Shown: one piece after another, positions 23,104 to 31,488 of the stretch
Layout of the letters: the number at the start of each line of letters is the position of its first letter
How positions within the stretch are numbered: the first letter of the stretch is position 1
NCBI RefSeq assembly: GCF_030944625.1
Contig: NZ_JAUSXY010000001.1
Coordinates: forward strand, 2,604,001-2,668,000
Reading direction: 5' to 3'
Length of the DNA stretch: 64,000 nucleotides
Source of the DNA: Arthrobacter sp. SLBN-112
GTDB taxonomy: Bacteria > Actinomycetota > Actinomycetes > Actinomycetales > Micrococcaceae
Notes under the pieces: model-generated
The model's database searches: none
What the model saw: the letters and a program-made list of their open reading frames with translations, nothing else
Told to the model about the DNA's origin: nothing
Position numbers and translations under genes: made by a program

Positions 23104-23238
23104 CTGTGGCAAAATTGACCTTTGTGTCTGCTGGGTCCGCACCTGCCACAGGGGGTAGCGCGGCCAACAGCCGGACAACCGGCCCCGTCAATCATTGAAG
23201 CGGCCGGACCACTTTACTTCGGCGGCAATAATCCGGCC
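23104..23238 (+). other. Leader region of rplS with two inverted repeats
   Basis: The 244 bp between trmD and rplS holds two separate inverted repeats: CTGTGGCA at 23104 with TGCCACAG at 23144, and GGCCGGA at 23202 with TCCGGCC at 23232. TTGACC at 23116 could be a -35 element, but I see no convincing -10. The region could form a structured L19 leader. Function is unproven. Confidence 0.3.
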
Positions 23239-23311
23239 CGCTTTCCGGCGGCCTGACTTGCCTGCCGTGACCCAAAGTGAATGACCTGTGGCGTTCACCA
23301 GGAGTGCAACC

Positions 23312-23671
23312 ATGCATATTCTCGATTCCCTCGATGCAGCTTCGCTGCGCAACGATGTTCCCGAATTCCGCGCGGGCGACACCCTCAAGGTTCACGTGAA
23401 CATCATCGAAGGCAAGAACTCCCGTGTCCAGGTCTTCCAGGGCTTCGTCCTGGGCCGCCAGGGCGATGGCGTCCGCGAAACCTTCACCGTCCGCAAGGTT
23501 TCCTTCGGCGTCGGCGTGGAGCGTACCTTCCCGGTACACTCCCCGATCATCGACAAGATCGAGGTCGTTACCAAGGGTGACGTCCGTCGCGCCAAGCTTT
23601 ACTACATGCGTGCACTGCGCGGTAAGGCTGCGAAGATCAAGGAAAAGCGCGACTTCGCCACCGGCAAGTAA
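23312..23671 (+). CDS. rplS: 50S ribosomal protein L19
   Basis: 119 residues with the L19 core [16 protein letters not shown] and [15 protein letters not shown]19 sits at the subunit interface. I chose ATG at 23312 because CAGGAG precedes it by seven bases; an in-frame GTG at 23288 lies upstream of that site. Confidence 0.96.
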   Translation: MHILDSLDAASLRNDVPEFRAGDTLKVHVNIIEGKNSRVQVFQGFVLGRQGDGVRETFTVRKVSFGVGVERTFPVHSPIIDKIEVVTKGDVRRAKLYYMRALRGKAAKIKEKRDFATGK

Positions 23672-23755
23672 GTTCCCTTCGGACTTATCACCAGGCTGGG
23701 ACGCGGCCGTAGCCGGCAAGCGCCGGAGCAATCCACCAGCGCCAGGATACGGACC

Positions 23756-24433
23756 ATGCACCAGACAAAACGCCAGCCCCGCACCATGGGCTGGCGTTTT
23801 GCGTTCCTGGCCCTGGTCCTTGCCGTCACCATCAGCGGCGTGGTGCGGTCCTTGTGGCTCGATGTCTACTACATTCCCTCGGAGTCCATGGAGCCGCTCC
23901 TCCAAGGTGGTGACCGGATCCTGGTCTCGCGCACGGATTTCCAGGCCGACCCCATCAGGCGCGGGGATATCGTCGTCTTCGACGGACGCGGAACATTCGC
24001 GCCCCTGAACAGCGGCAGGGGTCCGCTGATGGATGCCGCCACCGGCCTCACCCAGTGGCTGGGCCTCACCGGGAGCGATACCACCTACGTCAAACGGGTC
24101 ATAGGGCTTCCGGGCGATACCGTGGTCTGCTGTGACGCAGCCGGCACAGTCACCGTGAACGGGGTGCCGCTGGACGAGCCGTACATATTCCCCGGCGATG
24201 TCCCCAGCACGCAAAAATTCAACTCGGTGGTCCCGGAGGGCAGGCTGTGGCTGATGGGGGACCACCGGTCGGTCTCCGCGGATTCGCGCAGCCTGCTGGG
24301 CGCTCCCGGGGGCGGAATGGTCCCGCTGGAGCGCGTGATCGGCCGGCCGGTCCAGATCCTGTGGCCCCTTGATAGATTTGCTCCAGTAGCACGGCCGCCA
24401 GTGATGGGGCCGACAACACAGAACGGACGGTAA
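23756..24433 (+). CDS. lepB: Signal peptidase I, first paralogue
   Basis: Membrane serine protease that removes signal peptides from exported proteins. 225 residues. One N-terminal membrane segment (about 12-30) is followed by the box with catalytic serine IPSESMEPLL. The lysine is in [11 protein letters not shown], and the box E region is WLMGDHRSVSADSR. The first codons contain a terminator-like hairpin, so the true start may be the ATG at 23786 (MGWRFAFLAL) rather than 23756. lepB paralogue 2 starts directly after the stop. Confidence 0.92.
   Translation: MHQTKRQPRTMGWRFAFLALVLAVTISGVVRSLWLDVYYIPSESMEPLLQGGDRILVSRTDFQADPIRRGDIVVFDGRGTFAPLNSGRGPLMDAATGLTQWLGLTGSDTTYVKRVIGLPGDTVVCCDAAGTVTVNGVPLDEPYIFPGDVPSTQKFNSVVPEGRLWLMGDHRSVSADSRSLLGAPGGGMVPLERVIGRPVQILWPLDRFAPVARPPVMGPTTQNGR
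23766..23801 (+). terminator. Terminator-like hairpin overlapping the lepB start
   Basis: Perfect 14-bp stem, CAAAACGCCAGCCC (23766-23779) with GGGCTGGCGTTTTG (23788-23801), loop of eight bases, ending in TTTT. By position it is the expected rplS terminator, yet it lies within the first codons of lepB and contains the alternative ATG at 23786. Confidence 0.6.
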
Positions 24434-25261
24434 ATGCCCGAGAACCCAGCGCGGAATCCTGAACCGCGCCATGAAGGCACCGCAGAAAACCAGGCCGTTC
24501 CAACCCCCGAAGAGCCCGGCGACGGTCCTGAAGCGGGCGCGCCCTCCCACCGGAAAGGGCGGTCGGGATCCAAGCCGGCCGGCAAGTCCACGGGCAACCC
24601 CCTGCTCGGGTGGCTCAAGGAGATCGCCACCGTCGTGGTCATCGCCGTTGTGCTGTCCTTTCTCATCAAGACCTTCCTCTTCCGGGCGTTCTTCATCCCC
24701 TCCGAGTCCATGGTGAACACCCTTGATGTGGACGACCGGATCTTCGTCAATCTCCTGGTCCCGGAGCCGTTTGCGCTCAGCCGCGGGGACGTTGTGGTTT
24801 TTCGTGACACCAAGGGCTGGCTGCCGCCCACGGCAGCCAAGACCCAGGGGCCGTTCACGTGGGTCCAGGATGGCCTGACGTTTGTGGGGCTGCTGCCCGA
24901 CAACACGGACCAGCACCTGGTGAAGCGGGTCATCGGGCTGCCGGGCGACCACGTGGTGTGTTGCGACGCCGGCGGTAAACTGACCATCAACGGAACCGCC
25001 GTGGACGAGAAATATATCAACCCTGCCGAAGTCCCGCAGGTCCGCAACTTCGACGTCACCGTCCCGGAGGGCAAAGTGTGGGTGATGGGCGATAACCGGA
25101 ACCATTCCGCAGATTCCCGGTCGCACATGGAAAATGATGGCGGATTCATCGACCTTAGGGACCTGGAGGGCAAGGCCGCGGTCATCGCGTGGCCGCTGAA
25201 CAGGATCAAGACCCTGGACAACTACCCGGACGTGTTTCGCAACGTACCGGCGGCCCGCTGA
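24434..25261 (+). CDS. lepB: Signal peptidase I, second paralogue
   Basis: 275 residues. A 50-residue Pro/Glu-rich cytoplasmic N-terminus precedes a membrane segment ([20 protein letters not shown]). The catalytic serine lies in [10 protein letters not shown], the lysine in [11 protein letters not shown] and the box E in [13 protein letters not shown]. It starts immediately after the stop of the first lepB, so the two are co-transcribed. The two differ strongly in the N-terminus, suggesting different substrates or regulation. Confidence 0.95.
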   Translation: MPENPARNPEPRHEGTAENQAVPTPEEPGDGPEAGAPSHRKGRSGSKPAGKSTGNPLLGWLKEIATVVVIAVVLSFLIKTFLFRAFFIPSESMVNTLDVDDRIFVNLLVPEPFALSRGDVVVFRDTKGWLPPTAAKTQGPFTWVQDGLTFVGLLPDNTDQHLVKRVIGLPGDHVVCCDAGGKLTINGTAVDEKYINPAEVPQVRNFDVTVPEGKVWVMGDNRNHSADSRSHMENDGGFIDLRDLEGKAAVIAWPLNRIKTLDNYPDVFRNVPAAR

Positions 25262-25263
25262 CT

Positions 25264-26052
25264 ATGCCACCTGCCACCCGCACCGTACCGCCCGGAACAC
25301 CGCGCACACGCGCCGGTGCAAATCCGGCGCGCGGGGCCAAGGCGCCCACACTGCGGCATGAGCGAACCTTCAAAGCCCAGGGCGTGCGGCTCCTGGCCGG
25401 CGTGGATGAGGTAGGCCGCGGTGCGCTTGCGGGGCCGGTCAGCGTGGGAATCGCCGTCGTGGACCTGGAGCGCCAGAAGTCACTGGCCGGGGTGCGTGAC
25501 AGCAAGCTGCTCAGCCCGGCCGAGCGGGAGCGGCTGGAACCCTTGGTGCGCCGCTGGAGCGTCGCCTCGGCGGTGGGTCATGCCACCGCCGCGGAGATCG
25601 ATTCGCTCGGGATCATCGCAGCCCTGCGGCTGGCAGGAACCCGGGCCTGGGGGGCCATCCTGGGCGCCGGAGTCATTCCGGAGGCGGTGCTGCTGGACGG
25701 AAGCCACAACTGGCTCTCCCCGGCCGGGCAGCTCTCCCTGTTCGACCAGCCCGTGCTGGATGCCGCCTGTGAAGCGCCCGTCCACACCAAGGTCAAGGCC
25801 GACATGCAGTGCCTGAGTGTTGCTGCCGCGAGCGTCATTGCCAAGGTGGAGCGTGACCGGATGATGCGCGAACTGCACCTCGAGTACCCGGATTACGGCT
25901 GGGACGTCAACAAGGGTTATGCCACCGCAGGGCACCGGGACGTCCTTCGTTCAGCAGGACCCACCCCCTACCACCGGATCAGCTGGCGGCTGCTCGGCGG
26001 AGAGCTGCAGGGCGCCGAATCCCCGGACGAAGAAGCACAGGACCAGGACTGA
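25264..26052 (+). CDS. rnhB: Ribonuclease HII
   Basis: Cleaves RNA-DNA hybrids and single ribonucleotides in DNA. 262 residues. The RNase HII signature [14 protein letters not shown] supplies the first Asp-Glu pair, and [13 protein letters not shown] and the [20 protein letters not shown] region supply the remaining acidic site. ATG at 25264 sits two bases after the lepB stop. Confidence 0.95.
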   Translation: MPPATRTVPPGTPRTRAGANPARGAKAPTLRHERTFKAQGVRLLAGVDEVGRGALAGPVSVGIAVVDLERQKSLAGVRDSKLLSPAERERLEPLVRRWSVASAVGHATAAEIDSLGIIAALRLAGTRAWGAILGAGVIPEAVLLDGSHNWLSPAGQLSLFDQPVLDAACEAPVHTKVKADMQCLSVAAASVIAKVERDRMMRELHLEYPDYGWDVNKGYATAGHRDVLRSAGPTPYHRISWRLLGGELQGAESPDEEAQDQD

Positions 26053-26100
26053 GTCCCGCCCCCGGCGCCAGCCCCGCCGGACATGGTGCAAGATGGAAGC

Positions 26101-26427
26101 ATGAGTGCCGAGGATCTTGAGAACTATGAAACCGACATGGAGCTTCAGCTCTACCGTGAATACCGCGACGTCGTCGGCCTGTTCACCTACGTTGTCGAGA
26201 CCGAGCGGCGTTTCTATCTCGCCAACCACGTGGATCTGCAGGCCCGCAGCGCCGACGGCGAGGTCTACTTCGACCTGACCCTCCAGGACGCCTGGGTCTG
26301 GGACGTCTACCGCTCGGCCCGCTTCGTCAAGAGCGTCAGGGTCCTGACCTACAAGGACGTCAACGTCGAGGAACTGCCGCGCAACGAGGAACTGGCCCTG
26401 CCCAAGGACGTGGACCTGGGTAACTAG
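26101..26427 (+). CDS. DUF2469 family protein
   Basis: 108 residues, acidic, beginning MSAEDLENYETDMELQLYR, the diagnostic start of this actinobacterial family. The remaining sequence (VETERRFYLANHVDL, WVWDVYRSARFVK) is strongly conserved in the family. The function is unknown; the gene is consistently beside rnhB. ATG has GGAAGC close upstream. Confidence 0.9.
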   Translation: MSAEDLENYETDMELQLYREYRDVVGLFTYVVETERRFYLANHVDLQARSADGEVYFDLTLQDAWVWDVYRSARFVKSVRVLTYKDVNVEELPRNEELALPKDVDLGN

Positions 26428-26447
26428 CAGCTCCCCGACTTTCCCTC

Positions 26448-26488
26448 CACAGAAAGGCCCTGTCCACATACGGCAGGGCCTTTCTGTG
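26448..26488 (+). terminator. Terminator after DUF2469 gene
   Basis: Perfect 15-bp stem (26448-26462 with 26474-26488) with an 11-base loop. The 3' arm carries TTTCTGTG. It ends the rnhB-side transcript before yraN. Confidence 0.8.
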
Positions 26489-26529
26489 CTCCGCGGCCGC
26501 CCGCCGCCAAGCTGGTTGCGGAGGTAGAA

Positions 26530-26886
26530 ATGAAATCGAAGGACCTGCTGGGCCGGCACGGCGAAGACCTCGCCACCGGCTATCTTGAAACGCTGGGCAT
26601 GCTGGTGGTGGAGCGCAATTGGCGGTGCGCCGAGGGTGAGATCGATATCGTGGCCCTTGACGGTGACGCGCTGGTCATCGCTGAAGTCAAAACACGCCGC
26701 TCCCTGGACTTCGGCCACCCCTTTGAGGCCGTTGGCCCTGAGAAGCTGGCACGCCTGCACCGGCTCGGTGCCGCCTGGTGCCGCGACCGGGAATTGCGGA
26801 TGCCTTTGCGCCGCGTGGATGTCATCGCCGTGGTAGACGACGGCGGCGGCCATCCAGTGGTGGAGCATCTCAAGGGGGTAGGGTGA
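26530..26886 (+). CDS. YraN/UPF0102 family protein, restriction-endonuclease-like fold
   Basis: 118 residues. The nuclease-like core is visible: GEDLATGYL, then RNWRCAEGEIDIVALDG with the Asp, and VIAEVKTRRS with the ExK. The function is not established; it is often linked to competence and recombination genes, as here. ATG follows GGAGG. The stop overlaps the comM start (TGATG). Confidence 0.9.
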   Translation: MKSKDLLGRHGEDLATGYLETLGMLVVERNWRCAEGEIDIVALDGDALVIAEVKTRRSLDFGHPFEAVGPEKLARLHRLGAAWCRDRELRMPLRRVDVIAVVDDGGGHPVVEHLKGVG

Positions 26887-28427
26887 TGGCCCTGGGGCGG
26901 ACATATTCGATCGCGCTGGTAGGCCTGAACGGCTACGTGGTTGAAGTCGAGGCCGACATCGGCCAGACGCTCCCGGCCTTCGTCATCCTCGGGCTCCCGG
27001 ATGCGGCCCTGAACGAAGCGAAGGAACGCATCCGTTCTGCCGCGAAGAATTCCGGCATTCCGCTCAGCCGCAGGAAGATCACCGCCAACCTTATCCCGGC
27101 GTCGCTGCCTAAACGCGGGTCGGGCTTTGACCTTGCGGTCACCATGGCCGTGCTCCGGGCATCGAACGACGTCAAAGCCACCGGACGCACCGTCTTCATT
27201 GCGGAGCTGGGCCTCGACGGACGGCTGCGGCCCGTCCGGGGGATCCTGCCGGCCGTGATGGCCTCAGTACAGGCCGGCTACCCGGACGTCGTGGTGGCGC
27301 AGGCAAACCTTGCCGAGGCCTCCCTCGTGCCCGGTGCCAGGGTCCGCGGCTACCGCACTCTTGCCCGCCTCGCCCTCGACTTTGGAGCGGATCCGCAGGA
27401 GCTCGCCCTGGACTTCGAACCGGACGACGCCGAAGATGTTGACGAGGGCCAGCTGCTGACCGGGCAGTGCCCCGACATGGCCGATGTTGCCGGCCAAGGC
27501 GATGCGCGTCAGGCGTTGGAGGTGGCTGCCGCAGGGGCACACCATCTCCTTCTCACGGGGCCGCCGGGTGCCGGGAAGACCATGCTTGCGGAGCGGCTGC
27601 CGGGGCTGTTGCCGGATCTTGGCGACCATGAGTCCATGGAGGTCACGGCCATCCACTCGCTGTGCGGACTGCCGTCGTCCGCGGTGCAGCTTCTGCGGCG
27701 GCCACCGTTCGAAAACCCGCACCACTCGGCCACCGCGGCGGCAATTATTGGGGGTGGTTCAGGGCTTCCGCGGCCGGGTGCCGCATCCCGCGCGCACCGT
27801 GGCGTGCTTTTCCTGGACGAAGCTCCGGAATACGAACGCCGGGTTCTGGATGCCTTGCGTCAGCCCCTGGAGAGCGGTGAGCTGGTGATCCACCGGGCTG
27901 CCGGCACTGCCGCCTACCCGGCCCGCTTCCAACTGGTGCTGGCCGCCAATCCCTGCCCGTGTGGCAAGGCCTCCGGCAAAGGGCTCGACTGTACGTGCAC
28001 GCCCATCATGCGCCGCCGGTATCTTGCCCGGATGTCCGGGCCCCTCCTTGACAGGGTGGACATCCAGCTGCAGGTGGAGCGGGTGTCCCTGACCGAGTTC
28101 GGACAGGCAGGCGGGGAGGAGGACACCGCAACGGTTGCCAGCCGGGTCAGGGATGCGCGTGACCGGCAGCGGGAGCGGCTGCGTTGCTTTGGCCTGGAAA
28201 CGAACTCGCAGGTGCCGGGGCGTATCCTGCGCGGTGAGTTGCGGCTCGCTCCGGCGGCCACCCGGATCCTGGACCAGGCCCTGGAACGCGGGGTCCTGAC
28301 CGCCCGCGGCTACGACCGCGTCCTTCGGCTGGCCTGGACCCTGGCTGACCTGGGGGAGCGGGAGTTGCCGGACGCGAACGACATCGGACAGGCCCTTGGC
28401 TTGCGGCAGGCTGCGGCGGCGGCATGA
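26886..28427 (+). CDS. comM: ComM/YifB family Mg-chelatase-like AAA+ helicase
   Basis: 513 residues. An N-terminal Lon-S5-fold domain (GLPDAALNEAKERIRSA) is followed by the AAA+ ATPase domain with Walker A GPPGAGKTM near residue 224 and Walker B GVLFLDEAPE, then the C-terminal Mg-chelatase domain. ComM in Vibrio promotes branch migration during natural transformation. ATG at 26886 overlaps the yraN stop, and its own stop overlaps dprA. Confidence 0.92.
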   Translation: MALGRTYSIALVGLNGYVVEVEADIGQTLPAFVILGLPDAALNEAKERIRSAAKNSGIPLSRRKITANLIPASLPKRGSGFDLAVTMAVLRASNDVKATGRTVFIAELGLDGRLRPVRGILPAVMASVQAGYPDVVVAQANLAEASLVPGARVRGYRTLARLALDFGADPQELALDFEPDDAEDVDEGQLLTGQCPDMADVAGQGDARQALEVAAAGAHHLLLTGPPGAGKTMLAERLPGLLPDLGDHESMEVTAIHSLCGLPSSAVQLLRRPPFENPHHSATAAAIIGGGSGLPRPGAASRAHRGVLFLDEAPEYERRVLDALRQPLESGELVIHRAAGTAAYPARFQLVLAANPCPCGKASGKGLDCTCTPIMRRRYLARMSGPLLDRVDIQLQVERVSLTEFGQAGGEEDTATVASRVRDARDRQRERLRCFGLETNSQVPGRILRGELRLAPAATRILDQALERGVLTARGYDRVLRLAWTLADLGERELPDANDIGQALGLRQAAAAA

Positions 28428-29662
28428 AGAGGATGGCTGAGGTGAACGAACTGAAGGAACCACGCGTGGCAAAGGAATCAGCAAGGGATGAGGAACGGTT
28501 GGCCCGGGCGGCGCTGTCCCGGCTCATGGAGCCGCAGGACGCCGCAGGCCTGGCCCTCGTGCAAATTGCAGGGGCACCGGATGCGCTTCGCATTGCCACG
28601 GGAGTGGTCACCGCCGGGCCGGACCTGGAGCGTGAGATCACCGGGCTGCTGGCTGACAGCGGCGCGGCAAACAGCTGGGCTGGAATGGCCGCCGCATTGA
28701 AACGTTGGCAGCCGCGAATCCCGGACCTGGCGCCGGAACGCGACCTGGCCACGATGGCACGGCTGGGCGGCCGCCTGATCATTCCCGCGGACGAACTATG
28801 GCCGCCCCAGTTGGCCGACCTCGGAATCCAGGAGCCCATTTGCCTGTGGTGGCGCGGCCAGGAACAGCCGCTGCCGGGCGCAGCAATGTCCATCGCCCTG
28901 GTAGGTTCCCGGGACAGCACCAGCTACGGGGCGGCGGTAACAGGGGACTTGGCGTACTCGCTGGCGCAGCGGGGCTTCACGGTAGTCTCGGGCGGAGCCT
29001 ATGGGATCGATGCCCACGCGCACCGTGCCGCCCTCGCGGGCGGTTCCTCCGCTGTCCCGACCATTGCCGTGATGGCGGGGGGAGTGGACCGGTTCTATCC
29101 CTCAGGCAACGAGGACCTGCTGCGGGCCGTGGCCAACCAAGGTGCGGTCCTGGCGGAAGTGCCGCCAGGATCAGCTCCCACGCGATACCGATTCCTGCAG
29201 CGGAACCGCCTGATTGCGGCCCTTTCATCAGTGACAGTGGTGGTGGAAGCGCGGTGGCGCTCCGGTGCGCTGAACACAGCCCACCACGCCGAGACCCTGG
29301 GCCGCGCAGTGGGAGCGGTCCCCGGATCAGTCCACAGCGCCAACTCAGCGGGCTGCCACCGGCTGCTCCGGGACGGCGGCGCGGTCTGCGTCACCGATGC
29401 CGCGGAAGTGGCCGAACTTGCCGCTCCCAGCGGAGCGGGGATGCCCGAACAGCGGGCAGGCGAAGCGGCCGTGCAGGACGGGCTGACGCTGGAGGACCTG
29501 ATCCTGCTGGACGCACTGCCGCTGCGCTCGACCACGTCAGTGGAAAAGCTCTCAACGGTCGCCGGCCTGGGACAGGACTCGGTTCGGGCAGGCCTGGGCC
29601 GGCTGGGGCTGCTCGGACTTGCAGTCTCTGAACGGGGCGGCTGGAAACGAGGCAAGGTATGA
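28424..29662 (+). CDS. dprA: DNA processing protein DprA
   Basis: Loads RecA on incoming single-stranded DNA. 412 residues: a Rossmann core with VGSRDSTSYGAAV, VVSGGAYGIDAHAHRAAL, GGVDRFYP and EVPPGSAPTRYRFLQRNRLI, then a C-terminal winged-helix-like segment (LLDALPLRSTTSVEKL). It overlaps comM by ATGA. The linkage yraN-comM-dprA-xerC is the standard actinobacterial order; natural competence itself is not shown. Confidence 0.94.
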   Translation: MKRMAEVNELKEPRVAKESARDEERLARAALSRLMEPQDAAGLALVQIAGAPDALRIATGVVTAGPDLEREITGLLADSGAANSWAGMAAALKRWQPRIPDLAPERDLATMARLGGRLIIPADELWPPQLADLGIQEPICLWWRGQEQPLPGAAMSIALVGSRDSTSYGAAVTGDLAYSLAQRGFTVVSGGAYGIDAHAHRAALAGGSSAVPTIAVMAGGVDRFYPSGNEDLLRAVANQGAVLAEVPPGSAPTRYRFLQRNRLIAALSSVTVVVEARWRSGALNTAHHAETLGRAVGAVPGSVHSANSAGCHRLLRDGGAVCVTDAAEVAELAAPSGAGMPEQRAGEAAVQDGLTLEDLILLDALPLRSTTSVEKLSTVAGLGQDSVRAGLGRLGLLGLAVSERGGWKRGKV

Positions 29663-29708
29663 CCGTGTCCGGCTCCGGCGAACGCGGGGAAACTGGGAAA
29701 GTGTAGGA

Positions 29709-30635
29709 GTGGACAATGAAGAACTGCCCAAGGACCTCGGCACGGCACTTGATGCCTTTGCCGGCTACCTGTCGGGGGAGCGGGCCGTGTCGGCGCACAC
29801 CCGGCGCGCCTACCTTGGCGACCTGCGGAGCCTCTTGGCGCACGCGGCATCCGAGGGCGCGGCCGGGTTGAAAGACCTCGAACTGGGCACCTTCCGCCGT
29901 TGGCTTGGCGGCCAGAGTTCGGCGGGCGCCTCACGCTCCACGCTCGCGCGCCGCTCCGCTACGGCCAGGGCATTCACCGCCTGGGCGCTCCGGGAGGAAC
30001 TTCTGGTGACGGACCCCGCCCTGCGCCTGAAAGCACCCAAACGCGAAGGATCGCTGCCGGGAGTCCTGCAGGCCTCCCAGCTCGCGCGGCTGCTGGAAGG
30101 CCTCGAAAAATCAGCGGTGGACGGTGAACCGCTTGCCGTTCGGAACCGTGCCATCGTGGAACTTCTGTACGCCACAGGCGTTCGGGTCGGTGAACTTGCC
30201 GGGCTGGACGTCGACGACCTGGACCCGGACCACCGGACGCTGCGGGTCATCGGTAAAGGCAACAAGGAGCGCACCGTGCCGTACGGGGTGCCGGCCGCCC
30301 TCGCAGTTGACGACTGGTTGCGGCGGGGCCGTCCTGCCTTGGTGAAGGACACCAGCGGGCCCGCACTCTTCCTCGGGGCCCGCGGTGGCCGCGTTGACCA
30401 GCGCCAGGTCCGTACCCTGGTCAACGCTCTTTTCGGCGCGTTGGGTGATACCTCCGCGTCTGGTCCCCACGCACTCAGGCACTCCGCTGCAACGCACTTG
30501 CTTGACGGCGGCGCGGATCTCCGTGCGGTGCAGGAGATCCTGGGCCATAGCAGCCTGGCCACCACCCAGATCTACACGCACGTCTCGGTTGACCGCCTGC
30601 GCAAGAGCTACCAGCAGGCCCACCCCCGGGCGTGA
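29709..30635 (+). CDS. xerC: Tyrosine recombinase XerC
   Basis: Resolves chromosome dimers at dif with XerD. 308 residues. N-terminal SAM-like core-binding domain (YLSGERAVSAHTRRAYLGDL), then the catalytic domain with Arg in ATGVRVGEL, HALRHSAATH, and the Tyr in TTQIYTHV after LGHSSLA. GTG at 29709 gives the usual length; an open frame extends further upstream. It follows dprA by 46 bp. Confidence 0.92.
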   Translation: MDNEELPKDLGTALDAFAGYLSGERAVSAHTRRAYLGDLRSLLAHAASEGAAGLKDLELGTFRRWLGGQSSAGASRSTLARRSATARAFTAWALREELLVTDPALRLKAPKREGSLPGVLQASQLARLLEGLEKSAVDGEPLAVRNRAIVELLYATGVRVGELAGLDVDDLDPDHRTLRVIGKGNKERTVPYGVPAALAVDDWLRRGRPALVKDTSGPALFLGARGGRVDQRQVRTLVNALFGALGDTSASGPHALRHSAATHLLDGGADLRAVQEILGHSSLATTQIYTHVSVDRLRKSYQQAHPRA

Positions 30636-30692
30636 AGAGTGTGGCTAATCGCACTGGCGTAATTCCACGGGGTACGGCACAATGAGAGTCAC

Positions 30693-30756
30693 GTCCGGCA
30701 ACTTTCAAGTGTCGCTTGAAGCTCCCTGAGCTTCATGTGGCTCGGCAAGTCCGGAC
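30693..30756 (+). ncRNA. Candidate structured leader upstream of the DUF3145 gene
   Basis: A closing stem GTCCGG (30693-30698) / CCGGAC (30751-30756) encloses two short hairpins: TTCAAG (30704) / CTTGAA (30715) and GAAGCT (30718) / AGCTTC (30729). The two share GAA at 30718-30720 and so are mutually exclusive in part. The layout resembles a junction-type regulatory RNA. I cannot match it to a known class. It ends 115 bp before the gene start. Confidence 0.35.
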
Positions 30757-30871
30757 ACAGCTTAATCTGATACATCTGAATATCTGGAACCACCGCCGCA
30801 GTGCAGGGCACGGCAGTTCCATCCGGGCAGAGGTCGTTGGGGAAGACGTACCTAGAGCTATGGAGGATGGA

Positions 30872-31375
30872 ATGTCTGTTGCAATGACCCGCGGTGTGCT
30901 GTTCGTTCACTCAGCCCCTACGGCGCTGTGCCCCCACGTTGAGTGGGCGATCGGAGCCGTAGTGGATAAGCGGACGGACCTTGAGTGGACCCCGCAGCCT
31001 GCCGCGCCCGGAATGTTCCGCGCCGAGCTTTCCTGGACCGGCACCCCCGGGACGGGATCCAAGCTGGCGTCCTGCCTCCGTGGCTGGGCCCACCTGCGGT
31101 ATGAGGTGACCGAGGAGCCCACGCAGGGTGTGGACGGCGGCCGGTGGTCGCACACGCCCGAGTTGGGGATTTTCCATGCCGTCACCGACGTGCACGGCAA
31201 CATCATGGTGTCGGAGGACCGCATCCGCTACGCCTACGAATCGGGTGCCGGCGATCCCGCCGCCGTCTACCACGAACTCTCCCTCGCGTTGGGTGAGGCC
31301 TGGGACGAAGAACTGGAACCGTTCCGCCACGCTGCCGAAGGCGCCCCCGTGCGCTGGCTGCACCAGGTGGGCTGA
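30872..31375 (+). CDS. DUF3145 family protein
   Basis: 167 residues; the N-terminal TRGVLFVHSAPTALCPHVEW is characteristic of this actinobacteria-specific family. The function is unknown. Other visible segments are SCLRGWAHLRYEVTEEPT and GIFHAVTDVHGNIMVSEDR. ATG at 30872 is preceded by GGAGGATGG. It is a single gene behind an unusual 236-bp leader and ends at a bidirectional terminator shared with fabF. Confidence 0.9.
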   Translation: MSVAMTRGVLFVHSAPTALCPHVEWAIGAVVDKRTDLEWTPQPAAPGMFRAELSWTGTPGTGSKLASCLRGWAHLRYEVTEEPTQGVDGGRWSHTPELGIFHAVTDVHGNIMVSEDRIRYAYESGAGDPAAVYHELSLALGEAWDEELEPFRHAAEGAPVRWLHQVG

Positions 31376-31425
31376 CCGCCGTCGCCCGCTCCAGGCGGCC
31401 AAACAAAAACGCATCCATAGCACAA

Positions 31426-31461
31426 AAGAGGAGACCCCGCCAGATGGCGGGGTCTCCTCTT
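31426..31461. terminator. Bidirectional terminator between DUF3145 gene and fabF
   Basis: Perfect 16-bp stem AAGAGGAGACCCCGCC / GGCGGGGTCTCCTCTT around AGAT. A-rich flank on the left and T-containing flank on the right suit use from both sides. Confidence 0.85.
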
Positions 31462-31488
31462 GTCCTCCAGGTGTTCTCCTGGCAGCGA

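Noticed and set aside
29659..29706. 15-codon ORF between dprA and xerC beginning in an ATGA overlap
   Set aside because: Too short to support, no homology possible; more likely chance sequence before the xerC start.
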